Shown here: positions 1 to 6,851 of the stretch, in pieces
Layout of the letters: each line of letters begins with the position of its first letter
Position numbering within the stretch: the first letter of the stretch is position 1
Assembly (NCBI GenBank): GCA_034430275.1
Contig: DAOUEW010000168.1
Span: forward strand, 1 to 8,841
Direction of reading: 5' to 3'
Source of the DNA: JAUVXJ01 sp034430275
GTDB taxonomy: Bacteria; Chloroflexota; Anaerolineae; UBA7937; B3-Chlor
DNA length: 8,841 nt
The notes under the pieces: model-generated
What the model saw: the letters and a program-made list of their open reading frames with translations, nothing else
The model's database searches: none
Told to the model about the DNA's origin: nothing
Made by a program: the position numbers and the translations under genes

Positions 1-645
1 CACTCTGTCCTCACCACAGACCCTCCTCGCCTGCTCCACCACGTTGCAGATGCCAGCGTGCGAGCACCCCGTGATGATTACCAGGCCATGAGGCGCCTTG
101 TAGGCTAGCGCAGAGTCATCGAGGACAAAGTCATCCTTCTCCACGCCATCGTCCACGATCTTGCCGATGGGCTTCTGGGCTTCGAAATCGTTGGTCCTTT
201 CGATCTCGCCCAGGAACACCAGTCGTTCGGTCAACCACACAGGATTGCTGCTCAGTTGGAGGTGGAAGAAGCCAGAGAGCTTGTCCGCAGAGAGCAAGGA
301 ACCGATCTCTGGCAGGTCGCCGACCCTCCTAGAGGATAGGGTCAGGGGGTGGGTGACCAACGTGGGTCTCTTGGCCTCGAGCTTCTCGATCTTCGCTTCG
401 GTGTAGAGCCGCAGCAGGGGGGCCAGCCCCCAGGTATGGTCGATATGGCCGTGAGAGAGCACCACGAAGTCGACGTCCAACAGATCGAGCAGCAGCTTCC
501 GGGCGTTGAGGATGAAGGCCTCTGAGTATCCAACGTCGAACAGGACCTTCTGGCCCCCGGTCTCGATCAGATAGGACACCCCCGGCTCGCCCAGGAAGTA
601 CCGGTCGATGAGCGTGTTGTTGTCCACCAGCACGGTCAGCTTCAT
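1..645 (-). CDS. Metallo-beta-lactamase-fold hydrolase, DHPPP-synthase-like (partial, C-terminus off left edge)
   Basis: The frame is open from an ATG at 645 to the window edge, giving 215 residues with no stop, so the C-terminus is missing. Residues 65-70 read HGHIDH, the HxHxDH metal-binding motif of the metallo-beta-lactamase fold. It is preceded by the usual strand and Asp region (VLFDVGY, 34-40). H99 (VTHP) and H196 in TGCSHAGI (192-199) are likely further metal ligands. The GCSHAGI motif together with an N-terminal MKLTVLVDN is typical of the COG1237 group, named after archaeal dihydropterin-aminobenzene-phosphate synthase. In bacteria this group is mostly uncharacterised, so no reaction can be assigned. 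The start has GGTGAG 7 bases upstream. An in-frame GTG lies 12 bases further up. The gene follows the M29-like gene by 36 bases and is probably co-transcribed with it. The fold is clear; the subgroup is likely; the substrate is unknown. Confidence 0.85.
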   Translation of the reverse strand, partial: MKLTVLVDNNTLIDRYFLGEPGVSYLIETGGQKVLFDVGYSEAFILNARKLLLDLLDVDFVVLSHGHIDHTWGLAPLLRLYTEAKIEKLEAKRPTLVTHPLTLSSRRVGDLPEIGSLLSADKLSGFFHLQLSSNPVWLTERLVFLGEIERTNDFEAQKPIGKIVDDGVEKDDFVLDDSALAYKAPHGLVIITGCSHAGICNVVEQARRVCGEDRV

Positions 646-681
646 CTGCGTACTCACCAGAGTCTCAGCGGCCGCCTCGTC

Positions 682-1728
682 TCAGACCCTCCACTCCCCG
701 CCTTCGATGACCAGCTTGCCGTCCAGCAGCAAATCGGGCTGCGGGATCACGAAGTCCTCGTGGAGGTCGGCCACCACGGTCCCACCCATGTGGGAGCTAT
801 CCCCGATGGCCAGGTGCACCGTGCCCTTGATCTTCTCCGCCTCCAGCACGTTGTCCGGCTGTTTGGCGTTGGGGTTGGTCCCGATGCCCAGCTCCGCCAG
901 GTTGCGGCGGGCCAGGTGCGTCTTCTCTTCGCTCCCTAGTTGGAGCAGTCTCCTGAACTCGTCGCCCACCTTTCCTCCACCCTGGCAAGACACCACTAGT
1001 CCCCTCTCGAAGTGGAAGGTCATGTCCTCTGTCAGATGAGGATACCAGCCCGCCTGGGCCACGATCACCCCCTCGGCCGTGCCTTCCACCGGCGCGGCAT
1101 AGGTCTCCCCGGCGGGAAGGTTGCTCCATTCTGCCCTCTCCGAGCACAGCCCCGTGTCCACTCCCCCCGCTCGACCGGCCAGGCTGAAAGAGATGTCGGT
1201 CCCACCCGGAGAACGCACCGTGGCCCTCGCGGCCTCCGTGACCAGATGGGCCAGTTTCTCCGTGTCCTGTGCTACCTGCTGGTAGTCCACAGACATGGGG
1301 CCGCCCGGGTGGAACATGCGGGCCTCGAACCCGGGCATGCTGGCGATGCGCACGCCAGCCTCGGTGGCACGGGCACGGGCCTGAGTGTGGGAGAGAGAGT
1401 AGTTGACGATGGCGATGAGCACGTCGGCCTCGCACATCTTCTCCGCCATGGCCTCGCCCGGCTCGCTGCCGTGTTGCCCCACAGACGGGTAGGGATAGAA
1501 CTCCACACTACACTGGGCAAAGGACTCCACTGCGATCTCCGCCACCATCTTCGCCAACGCAGAGCGCTCCAGTTGCTCCACCAGTTCCGATAGCTGCTTG
1601 TCGCTCCAGTGCTCCAGAGTGGGGGGATCGGCCACTACCAGCAGCCTCTCTCCATCCTTGAGCCCCATGTTGACCTGCAACATGCTGAGCACGCCGTCCT
1701 CCATCAGTCTCCTCACCGGCCAAGCCAT
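682..1728 (-). CDS. M29-family aminopeptidase-like metalloprotein
   Basis: This encodes a 348-residue protein resembling clan M29 (AmpS/PepS, thermophilic aminopeptidase T) and the wider COG2309 leucyl-aminopeptidase group. Visible landmarks are NLPAGE (203-208) supplying E208, LAELGIGTN (278-285) supplying E279, GTVHLAIGD (302-310) supplying H305, and LHEDF (322-326) supplying H323 and D325. These match the five metal ligands known for M29. The catalytic tyrosine expected seven residues after H305 is replaced by Ser312, so classical peptidase activity is uncertain. A non-peptidase relative is the iron-dependent ring-cleaving enzyme NicX, so a dioxygenase-like or other hydrolytic role is an alternative. 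The ATG at 1728 was chosen because AAGGAGG sits 5 bases upstream. A longer frame back to 1833 reads through an intergenic hairpin and gives an Arg-rich, unlikely N-terminus. The MBL gene follows 36 bases downstream. The family placement is good; the reaction is unproven. Confidence 0.82.
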   Translation of the reverse strand: MAWPVRRLMEDGVLSMLQVNMGLKDGERLLVVADPPTLEHWSDKQLSELVEQLERSALAKMVAEIAVESFAQCSVEFYPYPSVGQHGSEPGEAMAEKMCEADVLIAIVNYSLSHTQARARATEAGVRIASMPGFEARMFHPGGPMSVDYQQVAQDTEKLAHLVTEAARATVRSPGGTDISFSLAGRAGGVDTGLCSERAEWSNLPAGETYAAPVEGTAEGVIVAQAGWYPHLTEDMTFHFERGLVVSCQGGGKVGDEFRRLLQLGSEEKTHLARRNLAELGIGTNPNAKQPDNVLEAEKIKGTVHLAIGDSSHMGGTVVADLHEDFVIPQPDLLLDGKLVIEGGEWRV

Positions 1729-1733
1729 TCCAT

Positions 1734-1740
1734 CCTCCTT
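1734..1740 (-). promoter_or_regulatory. Ribosome binding site deciding the M29-like start
   Basis: On the minus strand these bases read AAGGAGG, a full anti-Shine-Dalgarno match, 5 bases before the ATG at 1728. This settles the start against the upstream in-frame ATG at 1833. Confidence 0.85.
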
Positions 1741-1777
1741 CGGGCCTTTGTGGGCGGTCCGTGCCGCCACCCGGCCC

Positions 1778-1786
1778 ATTGTACCA
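1778..1786 (-). promoter_or_regulatory. Possible extended -10 promoter of the M29-like gene
   Basis: The minus strand reads TGGTACAAT: a TGn extension followed by TACAAT, one mismatch from TATAAT. Initiation would fall near 1771, leaving a leader of about 43 bases before the M29-like start. No -35 hexamer is visible at 16-18 bases spacing; that position is occupied by the hairpin at 1793-1818. The element therefore depends on the extended -10 alone and could be chance. Confidence 0.3.
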
Positions 1787-1792
1787 CAGACA

Positions 1793-1818
1793 AGGCGGGC
1801 ACGGAGATGTGCCCGCCT
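1793..1818 (-). terminator. Perfect 10-bp GC-rich hairpin, possible terminator of the hyu cluster
   Basis: The arms AGGCGGGCAC and GTGCCCGCCT are exact reverse complements around a 6-base loop. The hairpin lies 50 bases downstream of the EthD-like stop. On the minus strand the stem is followed by TGTCTGTGG, which has some T but is not a real U-tract, so intrinsic termination would be weak. It may instead be an mRNA 3'-end stabiliser or processing site. The inverted repeat is certain; its function is inferred from position. Confidence 0.5.
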
Positions 1819-1868
1819 AAGGTGACCTTTCACGTTCCTTGAGCTCGCGCACAGGCACGCCCACGAGG

Positions 1869-2192
1869 CTACTCACGGGATTCCGATAGCACCTCCTCGG
1901 ATATGAGAAACAACGGATCAGCGATGCGCTTCAGCGATTCCGCCAGTTCGGCCTGATAGTCAGCATCGAAGAAGGACTTCTCGAAGGTCTCCAGGTCGGG
2001 AAAGTAGGCCTCGGTCATGTAACGATAGGGAGCCTCGTCCATCTTCCAGGCTTGCTTGATCTTATAGAAGTCGCTCTTGATCACGCCTGGAAGAGACATG
2101 TTGCTCTCCTGATGCGTGGTCGTTCGCCACTCGAGGAACTCTTCGTGATCGGCGCCGGCGGGCAGATTATAGACCACAGTCAGCTTGATCAT
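1869..2192 (-). CDS. EthD/Dabb-like small ferredoxin-fold protein
   Basis: This is a 107-residue protein with the pattern of the EthD / dimeric alpha-beta-barrel superfamily. It has an N-terminal strand (MIKLTVVYNLP, 1-11), a helix containing HEEFLEWRTTTHQ (16-28), LPGVIKSDFYKI (34-45) forming the second strand, and RYMTEAYFPDLETFEKSF (57-74) for the third strand and following helix. These proteins usually act as dimers that bind small organic compounds. Some are accessory or cyclase-like proteins in catabolic operons. No catalytic residue can be named here. It starts 12 bases after the hyuB stop and ends 50 bases before the hairpin, so it is probably the last gene of the hyu transcript. The ribosome binding site is weak and G-rich (AGGGGGG), suggesting reliance on coupling to hyuB. 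Family assignment comes from pattern recognition only. Confidence 0.75.
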   Translation of the reverse strand: MIKLTVVYNLPAGADHEEFLEWRTTTHQESNMSLPGVIKSDFYKIKQAWKMDEAPYRYMTEAYFPDLETFEKSFFDADYQAELAESLKRIADPLFLISEEVLSESRE

Positions 2193-2204
2193 GGTCCCCC
2201 CTAT

Positions 2205-3872
2205 TCACTTACGCTTGTCCAACCCATAGTACTGGTTGGCCTGTTCCAGCGTGATGTAGCCGTTCTTCAGATCCTCCTGCACCAGTTCCACGGGGCGCTC
2301 CAGCGGGTCGCCCCAGCCGGCGCCCGTGGACGTCATCACCTGGATCACATCGTCCGTGTTCAAGGTCAAGCCGCTCACCACCGCATAGCGTTCGGTTTCG
2401 CCGTTGGCTCTCCTGATCAGCACGTGATTGCGGGAACCCGGTTGCCCGCCCTTCAGGGGCCACGGGGGCACCTTGTCGCGGGTATAGGCCACTGTCAACC
2501 AGGCGTTGTCGGACTTGATGCGATAGTCGATGCGCACCCCCTTGCCGCCCCGATGGAAGCCGGCGCCGCCATCCTCATCGTGGAAGCTGAGATAGTCCAC
2601 GGTCACGCCATAGCGCGCCTCGGCCACCTCGGCCGGACAGTTGTAGGTCTCGCCGTGCAGCCCCGAGAACTGACCCGAGTTGCCGTCGGAGGTGGGCGAT
2701 CCACCCCAGCCGCCCAGCTCGGGCTCGATCACAGCGTAGCTCCGGCCCGTGTCGGGATGGATGCCGCCGAAGAGCGTGCCGCAGACCGAGGAAAAGCTCC
2801 CCGCCGGCAGCCGGTCCGGCATCTGCTCCGCCAGACACCGCCAGATCAAATCGTGAAGCCTGATGGTGATCTCGTAGTAGATGCCCTGGGCCGCCGGGTA
2901 CATGGGATCAAAGACGCTTCCGTGACGCGTCAGGACCTTCAAGGGCCGGAAGGTGCCACCGTTGCTCAGCCTTTCCGGAGAGACGATGCCCTTGAAGGCG
3001 ATCTGGCAGGCCACCACCGCTTCGTCCCGGCTCATGTTGAAGGGGCCTGGGTCCTGGTCGGGATTGTCCCGCAGATCGACGATGAATTCGTCATCTGTGA
3101 TATCCACTGTGACTACGTAATCCGGTCCCTGGTCTTGCGGCTCAACCAGATGGTACCTGCCCTTGGGCAGGCGTCTCAGGGCCGCCAGGGTGACCTGCTC
3201 GCCATAGTCCAGGTACTCTCTGACCGCTTGCAGGAAAACCTCCGCCCCATACTTGTTTACAATCTCCAGGACGCGCCGCTCACCGACTCGCACCGCAGCA
3301 ACGCCAGCCCACAGATCGCCCGTGAGGAAATCAGGCATGCGACAGTTCGAGGTGAGGATATCGAACACAGACTGAATTGGCTGGCCGCGGGAGAAGAGCT
3401 TGATGGCCGACAGGATCATTCCCTCTTGAAAGATCTCCGTCGCCTCGGTGGACATGCTGCCGGGCACCATGCCTCCCACGTCATTCCAATGGGCGATGTC
3501 GGCAGTCCAGGCCACGATTTCACCATCTACAAAGACGGGCATCACCAGTATCACGTCGTTCAGGTGGGTCACCCCGCCGGTGTACGGGTCATTGGTGATG
3601 AAGATATCGCCCGGCTCCACGTCCCCGGGCTTGTTGTGCTTCTCTATCACCCGTTTGACCGTCTTGTCCAGCACACCGACGAAGGCCGGGATTCCAGCTC
3701 CGGAACCAGCCAGTTCGCCATACTTGTCCATGATGCCCGTGCCCATGTCCAGCACTTCGTAGATGATGGCACTCATCGCCGTGCGGCGCAGGGCGCCGAA
3801 CATCTCGTCAGCAGCCGCCTGTAGTGAGTTCTGGATGATTTCCATGGTGATGGGGTCATACTCTTCGCTCAT
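2205..3872 (-). CDS. hyuB: Hydantoinase B/oxoprolinase family subunit
   Basis: This is the 555-residue B subunit of an ATP-dependent hydantoinase/oxoprolinase-type enzyme. It acts in the cytoplasm with HyuA on a cyclic amide such as a hydantoin, 5-oxoproline or lactam, or in a carboxylase of the acetone or acetophenone type. Family hallmarks in order are DPITMEIIQNSL (6-17), GDIFITNDPYTGG (88-100) with THLNDVIL after it, ADIAHWNDVGG (124-134) followed by VPGS and the TEIFQEGMIL stretch, GGWGGSPTSDGNSG (387-400), GFHRGGKG (438-445), and a C-terminal GAGWGDPLERP. Length is normal for a stand-alone HyuB. GAGGAGG lies 7 bases before the start and overlaps the hyuA TGA, indicating translational coupling. 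No small gamma subunit like that of acetone carboxylase is seen, and a racemase lies upstream. Both favour a hydantoinase, oxoprolinase or lactamase role over carboxylation. The exact substrate cannot be read from sequence. Confidence 0.93.
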   Translation of the reverse strand: MSEEYDPITMEIIQNSLQAAADEMFGALRRTAMSAIIYEVLDMGTGIMDKYGELAGSGAGIPAFVGVLDKTVKRVIEKHNKPGDVEPGDIFITNDPYTGGVTHLNDVILVMPVFVDGEIVAWTADIAHWNDVGGMVPGSMSTEATEIFQEGMILSAIKLFSRGQPIQSVFDILTSNCRMPDFLTGDLWAGVAAVRVGERRVLEIVNKYGAEVFLQAVREYLDYGEQVTLAALRRLPKGRYHLVEPQDQGPDYVVTVDITDDEFIVDLRDNPDQDPGPFNMSRDEAVVACQIAFKGIVSPERLSNGGTFRPLKVLTRHGSVFDPMYPAAQGIYYEITIRLHDLIWRCLAEQMPDRLPAGSFSSVCGTLFGGIHPDTGRSYAVIEPELGGWGGSPTSDGNSGQFSGLHGETYNCPAEVAEARYGVTVDYLSFHDEDGGAGFHRGGKGVRIDYRIKSDNAWLTVAYTRDKVPPWPLKGGQPGSRNHVLIRRANGETERYAVVSGLTLNTDDVIQVMTSTGAGWGDPLERPVELVQEDLKNGYITLEQANQYYGLDKRK

Positions 3873-3879
3873 CGGGAAT

Positions 3880-3886
3880 CCTCCTC
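3880..3886 (-). promoter_or_regulatory. hyuB ribosome binding site overlapping the hyuA stop codon
   Basis: The minus strand reads GAGGAGG, 7 bases before the hyuB ATG. Its first two bases are the last two of the hyuA TGA (3885-3887). A ribosome finishing hyuA would sit on the hyuB initiation region, which fits equal production of the two subunits. Confidence 0.8.
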
Positions 3887-5936
3887 ATCGGGCAGTGTGG
3901 ATCTGATAATTGCCGTATTCGTCGACCTGGCACGGCAGGCCGGGCGGGATCACCGTCGTGGCCCCGGACTCTTCAATGATCGCGGGACCCACGAAATCCA
4001 TGCCTGGTTCCAGGGCATCGCCGTCGTAGATCGTCGCCTCCTGGATGCCGGCTTCGACGTAGTCCACATCCCGCCGTCCCTTGACCGCATCGTCGAGCTT
4101 GCGGCCCGTGGTGGGGAACTTCTCCGGCGTGAGCTTGTCCACCTCGCCCAGAGCAACCAGGTGATAGGCGACCAGCTCGACCGGGGCTTCCAGCCGGTAG
4201 GTGTATTCGCGTTCATAGTCCGTGTCGAAGCGCTCGCGTATGGCATCGATCTGCTGCGCCGTGATCTCCCCGTCGGGCAGCACGATCTCCACAGAGTGCT
4301 CCTGGTTCTGGTACCGGCACCGGGCATAGCGCAGAAAGGAAACGCGCGCCGGGTCGATGTCCTCAGCGGAGTACTCCTGGAGAGCTTTGTCCTCCAACTC
4401 TCTCAGCGTCTGGTCCAACTGCCTTGCCGCTCCCGAGTCCGACAGATCGACGATCTGCGTCTGCAAGTAGTCGCGACGCAGGTCGCTGAGCAGCATGCCC
4501 CAGGCAGAGAACACACTGGATTGCCTGGGGATCACTACCTTCTTGATGCTCAGCTCCTTGGCCAGGGCGCAAGCGTGCATGCCACCTCCGCCGCCGAACG
4601 CCAGCAGGGCGAAGTCTCTCGGGTCGTGGCCGCGATTGATCGAGATCAGCTTGATGGCGTTGACCATGTTGTTGTTGGCGATACGGACGATGCCACGCGC
4701 CGCCTCCCGGCGGTCCGTGTTGAGGGTCACCGCCAGCTTGTCCAGCGCACGGTCCACCGCATCCATGTCGGCTTCTATCGTACCGCCGCAGAAGTAGTGC
4801 GGGTTGATGCGGCCCAGCGCCAGATTGGCGTCGGTGGTCGTAGCCTCGGTGCCCCCCAGTCCATACGATACCGGGCCAGGCACGGCCCCGGCGCTCTGCG
4901 GGCCGACGTGGAGCCTCTGGAAATCGTCCACCCAGGCAATGGAACCGCCGCCGTTACCGATCTCCACCAGGTCTACCACCGGCACCATCGCTGGGTAACC
5001 GGCCCAGGTCTCGCGGCGTTCGATGACGTAGTTGGTGTTGAGCTTGACCTGGCCGCCCGTGATCAGCCCGCACTTGGCCGTCGTCCCTCCGATGTCAATG
5101 GCGATGGCATCTGGCTCTCCAATCAGCCGGCCCAGCGCCGCAGCACCCCAGATACCGCTGGCCGGACCTGACTCGACCATGGTGATGGGGATTTGACGTG
5201 CGCTCTTTACCGTGTCCACGCCGCAGTTGGACTGCATGATGTAGGGCGTGCACCTCATGCCCGCATCGTAGAGGACGCTGGTCAGGCGATCGAGGTACCG
5301 GTGGGCCACTGGTTGCACGTACGCGGACAACACCGCGGTGTTGGTACGCTCGTACTCCCGCCACTCCCGCGTGATCTGGTGCGAGGCCACCGCGGAGACC
5401 TCCCGCCAGAGCTCCTTCACCTTGGCTAGCGCTGCCTCTTCGTGGACCGGGTTGGCGTATGAATTGATGAAGCTGATGGCAACAGCCTCGACCCCTTCGG
5501 CCTGAAAATCGTCCAGGATGGCCGGCAGGACCGAAAGATCAAGAGGCGCGGTCTCGACCCCCTTGTAGTTGATACGCTCTCTTATCTCTCGACGCAGGTG
5601 CCGCGCCACGAACGGCTCTGGCTTGCGGTATTCGAGGTTGAAGAAATCGGGGCGATGGCCACGCCCGATCTCTATGATGTCGCGGAACCCCTCGGTAGTG
5701 AGCAGCCCGACCTTGGCCCCTTTTCTTTCGGTGATGGCATTGATGACGATCGTCGTCCCATGCACGAACGACGCGAACTCGCTCGGCTGTATGCCAGCGG
5801 CCGAGATGACGTCCATCACGCCCTGTTCGTACTGTGCGGGGGTCGTGTGGCTCTTGCCGGTGACGACCTCACCGTCAGGGGTGACGAACACGAGATCTGT
5901 GAATGTACCTCCAATATCCGTAGCAACCCTCAGCAT
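3885..5936 (-). CDS. hyuA: Hydantoinase A/oxoprolinase family ATPase subunit
   Basis: This is the 683-residue A subunit of the HyuAB complex, an actin-like (ASKHA) ATPase that activates the amide carbonyl by phosphorylation, as described for 5-oxoprolinase and caprolactamase. The N-terminal phosphate loop is DIGGTFTD (7-14), followed by HGTT (59-62) and TTEGFRDIIEIGRG (80-93). The second ATPase half shows ESGPASG (255-261), DIGGTTAK (281-288), IGNGGGS (326-332), GPQSAGAVPGP (345-355), TTTDANLALG (366-375) and AFGGGGGMHA (446-455). Length is usual for the family. The ATG at 5936 is chosen because GGAGG lies 8 bases upstream; an in-frame GTG at 5951 overlaps that site and is unlikely. It stands 83 bases after the racemase gene and 12 bases before hyuB. 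A carboxylase of the acetone or acetophenone type is the main alternative. Family membership is very secure; the substrate is not. Confidence 0.94.
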   Translation of the reverse strand: MLRVATDIGGTFTDLVFVTPDGEVVTGKSHTTPAQYEQGVMDVISAAGIQPSEFASFVHGTTIVINAITERKGAKVGLLTTEGFRDIIEIGRGHRPDFFNLEYRKPEPFVARHLRREIRERINYKGVETAPLDLSVLPAILDDFQAEGVEAVAISFINSYANPVHEEAALAKVKELWREVSAVASHQITREWREYERTNTAVLSAYVQPVAHRYLDRLTSVLYDAGMRCTPYIMQSNCGVDTVKSARQIPITMVESGPASGIWGAAALGRLIGEPDAIAIDIGGTTAKCGLITGGQVKLNTNYVIERRETWAGYPAMVPVVDLVEIGNGGGSIAWVDDFQRLHVGPQSAGAVPGPVSYGLGGTEATTTDANLALGRINPHYFCGGTIEADMDAVDRALDKLAVTLNTDRREAARGIVRIANNNMVNAIKLISINRGHDPRDFALLAFGGGGGMHACALAKELSIKKVVIPRQSSVFSAWGMLLSDLRRDYLQTQIVDLSDSGAARQLDQTLRELEDKALQEYSAEDIDPARVSFLRYARCRYQNQEHSVEIVLPDGEITAQQIDAIRERFDTDYEREYTYRLEAPVELVAYHLVALGEVDKLTPEKFPTTGRKLDDAVKGRRDVDYVEAGIQEATIYDGDALEPGMDFVGPAIIEESGATTVIPPGLPCQVDEYGNYQIHTAR

Positions 5937-5944
5937 GTTGATAT

Positions 5945-5949
5945 CCTCC
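5945..5949 (-). promoter_or_regulatory. hyuA ribosome binding site
   Basis: The minus strand reads GGAGG 8 bases before the ATG at 5936. It overlaps the alternative GTG start at 5951, so the ATG is the real start. Confidence 0.75.
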
Positions 5950-6019
5950 ACAATGATGTCTATGGCTGGCTTACGAACGTAGCCCGCGCGGTCGCCTGGG
6001 CATACTCCTTAAACGAGAC

Positions 6020-6805
6020 TCAGTCCCCCCGCAACCAGGATCTCATGTCACCAAGATCGTACTGCTCCCCGAGTCGCCAAGGACCGTACTCCGCTGGAGG
6101 AGGTGATTCGTAGCCCCCGATCTTGCTGTGACTCCACCCCAAGCGGCTATTCAGCTCAGCGGCGAACTCGGCCGTCTTCAAAGCGGCGATCATCGAGTCT
6201 ATGACAGGCACGTCCAGCTCCTCTTGAAGCTCCTCGTAGAAGCCATAGGTTGCTGTACAACCCAGGATGATCACCTCGGCGCCGTCGTCTTCCACGGCTT
6301 CCTGGGCCACCTCTCTGAACCTGCGGGCTGTCTCCACCTCGTCCTGGTGGAACTCCAACACCCCCAGGTCCACAGACTTGAAGGAAGCCAGGCGCTCCCC
6401 CATGCCGTACTTGACCACGTTCTCCCTCATCTCCGGGATCCACTTCCTGCGGCCCACGATGATGGAGAACTTGTCTCCCAGAGTGGCTGCGAGGTGGGTG
6501 GAGGCTTCGCAGGGAGCTACCACCGGCATACGCTCCGCCACCTCCCGCGCGGCCTGCAAGCCTACGTCGTAGAAACAGCCGATGATGGCAGCGTCAAAGC
6601 CCTCCCTCTCCGCCGCCATGATCAGATGCAGGATGTCCACCAGGACGAGAGCCTCGTAGTAGTAGTACTCGAGATGCTCCGGTCCCCGGGGAAGCATGAG
6701 CATCTTCAGTTCGGTTCCCTCCCGCTTGTGGGAGGTCAAGAACTGGTGGCCCTCGTCCACCACCCCTTTTCCGACTGGATCGATGTACAGGACTCTCTGT
6801 TTCAT
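6020..6805 (-). CDS. Asp/Glu/hydantoin racemase family protein
   Basis: This encodes a 261-residue cytoplasmic racemase of the Asp/Glu/hydantoin family, which inverts an alpha carbon using two cysteines as acid and base. The first is C77 in IIGCFYDVGL (75-84) and the second is C183 in IILGCTATYG (179-188). Both are present, which argues against arylmalonate decarboxylase, where only one is kept. The position next to hyuAB points to hydantoin racemase (HyuE-like), letting both enantiomers of a ring substrate be used. An unusual tail of about 35 residues (227-261) rich in Gly, Pro, Tyr and Trp follows the core. The ATG at 6805 has GGAG 6 bases upstream. A frame from 6979 would run back into the ABC gene and is rejected. 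The start codon overlaps the TGA of a possible 10-codon ORF at 6802-6834. Family is sure; the substrate is inferred from neighbours. Confidence 0.88.
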   Translation of the reverse strand: MKQRVLYIDPVGKGVVDEGHQFLTSHKREGTELKMLMLPRGPEHLEYYYYEALVLVDILHLIMAAEREGFDAAIIGCFYDVGLQAAREVAERMPVVAPCEASTHLAATLGDKFSIIVGRRKWIPEMRENVVKYGMGERLASFKSVDLGVLEFHQDEVETARRFREVAQEAVEDDGAEVIILGCTATYGFYEELQEELDVPVIDSMIAALKTAEFAAELNSRLGWSHSKIGGYESPPPAEYGPWRLGEQYDLGDMRSWLRGD

Positions 6806-6834
6806 GGCCATCTCCAGAACGAGTAGCCAGCCAT
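6802..6834 (-). CDS. Possible 10-codon leader ORF coupled to the racemase gene
   Basis: In the 46-base gap after the OppF-like stop, AAGGAG (6843-6848 on the minus strand) sits 8 bases before an ATG. This opens MAGYSFWRWP and then TGA. That TGA shares bases with the racemase ATG (ATGA at 6802-6805), the classic arrangement for termination-reinitiation coupling. The ribosome site is better placed for this mini-ORF than the GGAG site is for the racemase. Ten codons can occur by chance, and no homologue or function is known. The aromatic-rich peptide has two Trp, one Phe and one Tyr. Confidence 0.4.
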   Translation of the reverse strand: MAGYSFWRWP

Positions 6835-6851
6835 CCAGCGTGCTCCTTGTG

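Noticed and set aside
1729..1833. N-terminal extension of the M29-like protein from an ATG at 1833
   Set aside because: It would read through the hairpin and possible promoter and add an Arg/Ala-rich stretch of 35 residues. The AAGGAGG site supports the ATG at 1728.
2052..3824. A 590-codon open frame on the plus strand opposite hyuB
   Set aside because: It is antisense to a clear HyuB with conserved motifs throughout. Its translation is rich in His, Arg, Gly and Val with no recognisable motif, as expected of a GC-rich shadow frame.
3872..3885. HyuA and HyuB as a natural fusion, as in eukaryotic 5-oxoprolinase
   Set aside because: A clear TGA at 3885-3887 and a separate ATG with its own ribosome site show two genes 12 bases apart.
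3897..5171. A 424-codon open frame on the plus strand opposite hyuA
   Set aside because: Same reason: it mirrors HyuA codons, has no domain pattern, and no convincing ribosome site was seen.
5971..6003. A second 10-codon mini-ORF (MPRRPRGLRS) in the racemase-hyuA gap, preceded by AAGGAG
   Set aside because: Only one base separates AAGGAG from its ATG, too close for normal initiation. The ORF ends well before hyuA without overlap, so coupling is not supported.
5937..6019. Promoter search in the 83-base racemase-hyuA gap
   Set aside because: No pair of hexamers resembling -35 and -10 at proper spacing was seen on the minus strand. The genes are most simply one transcript.
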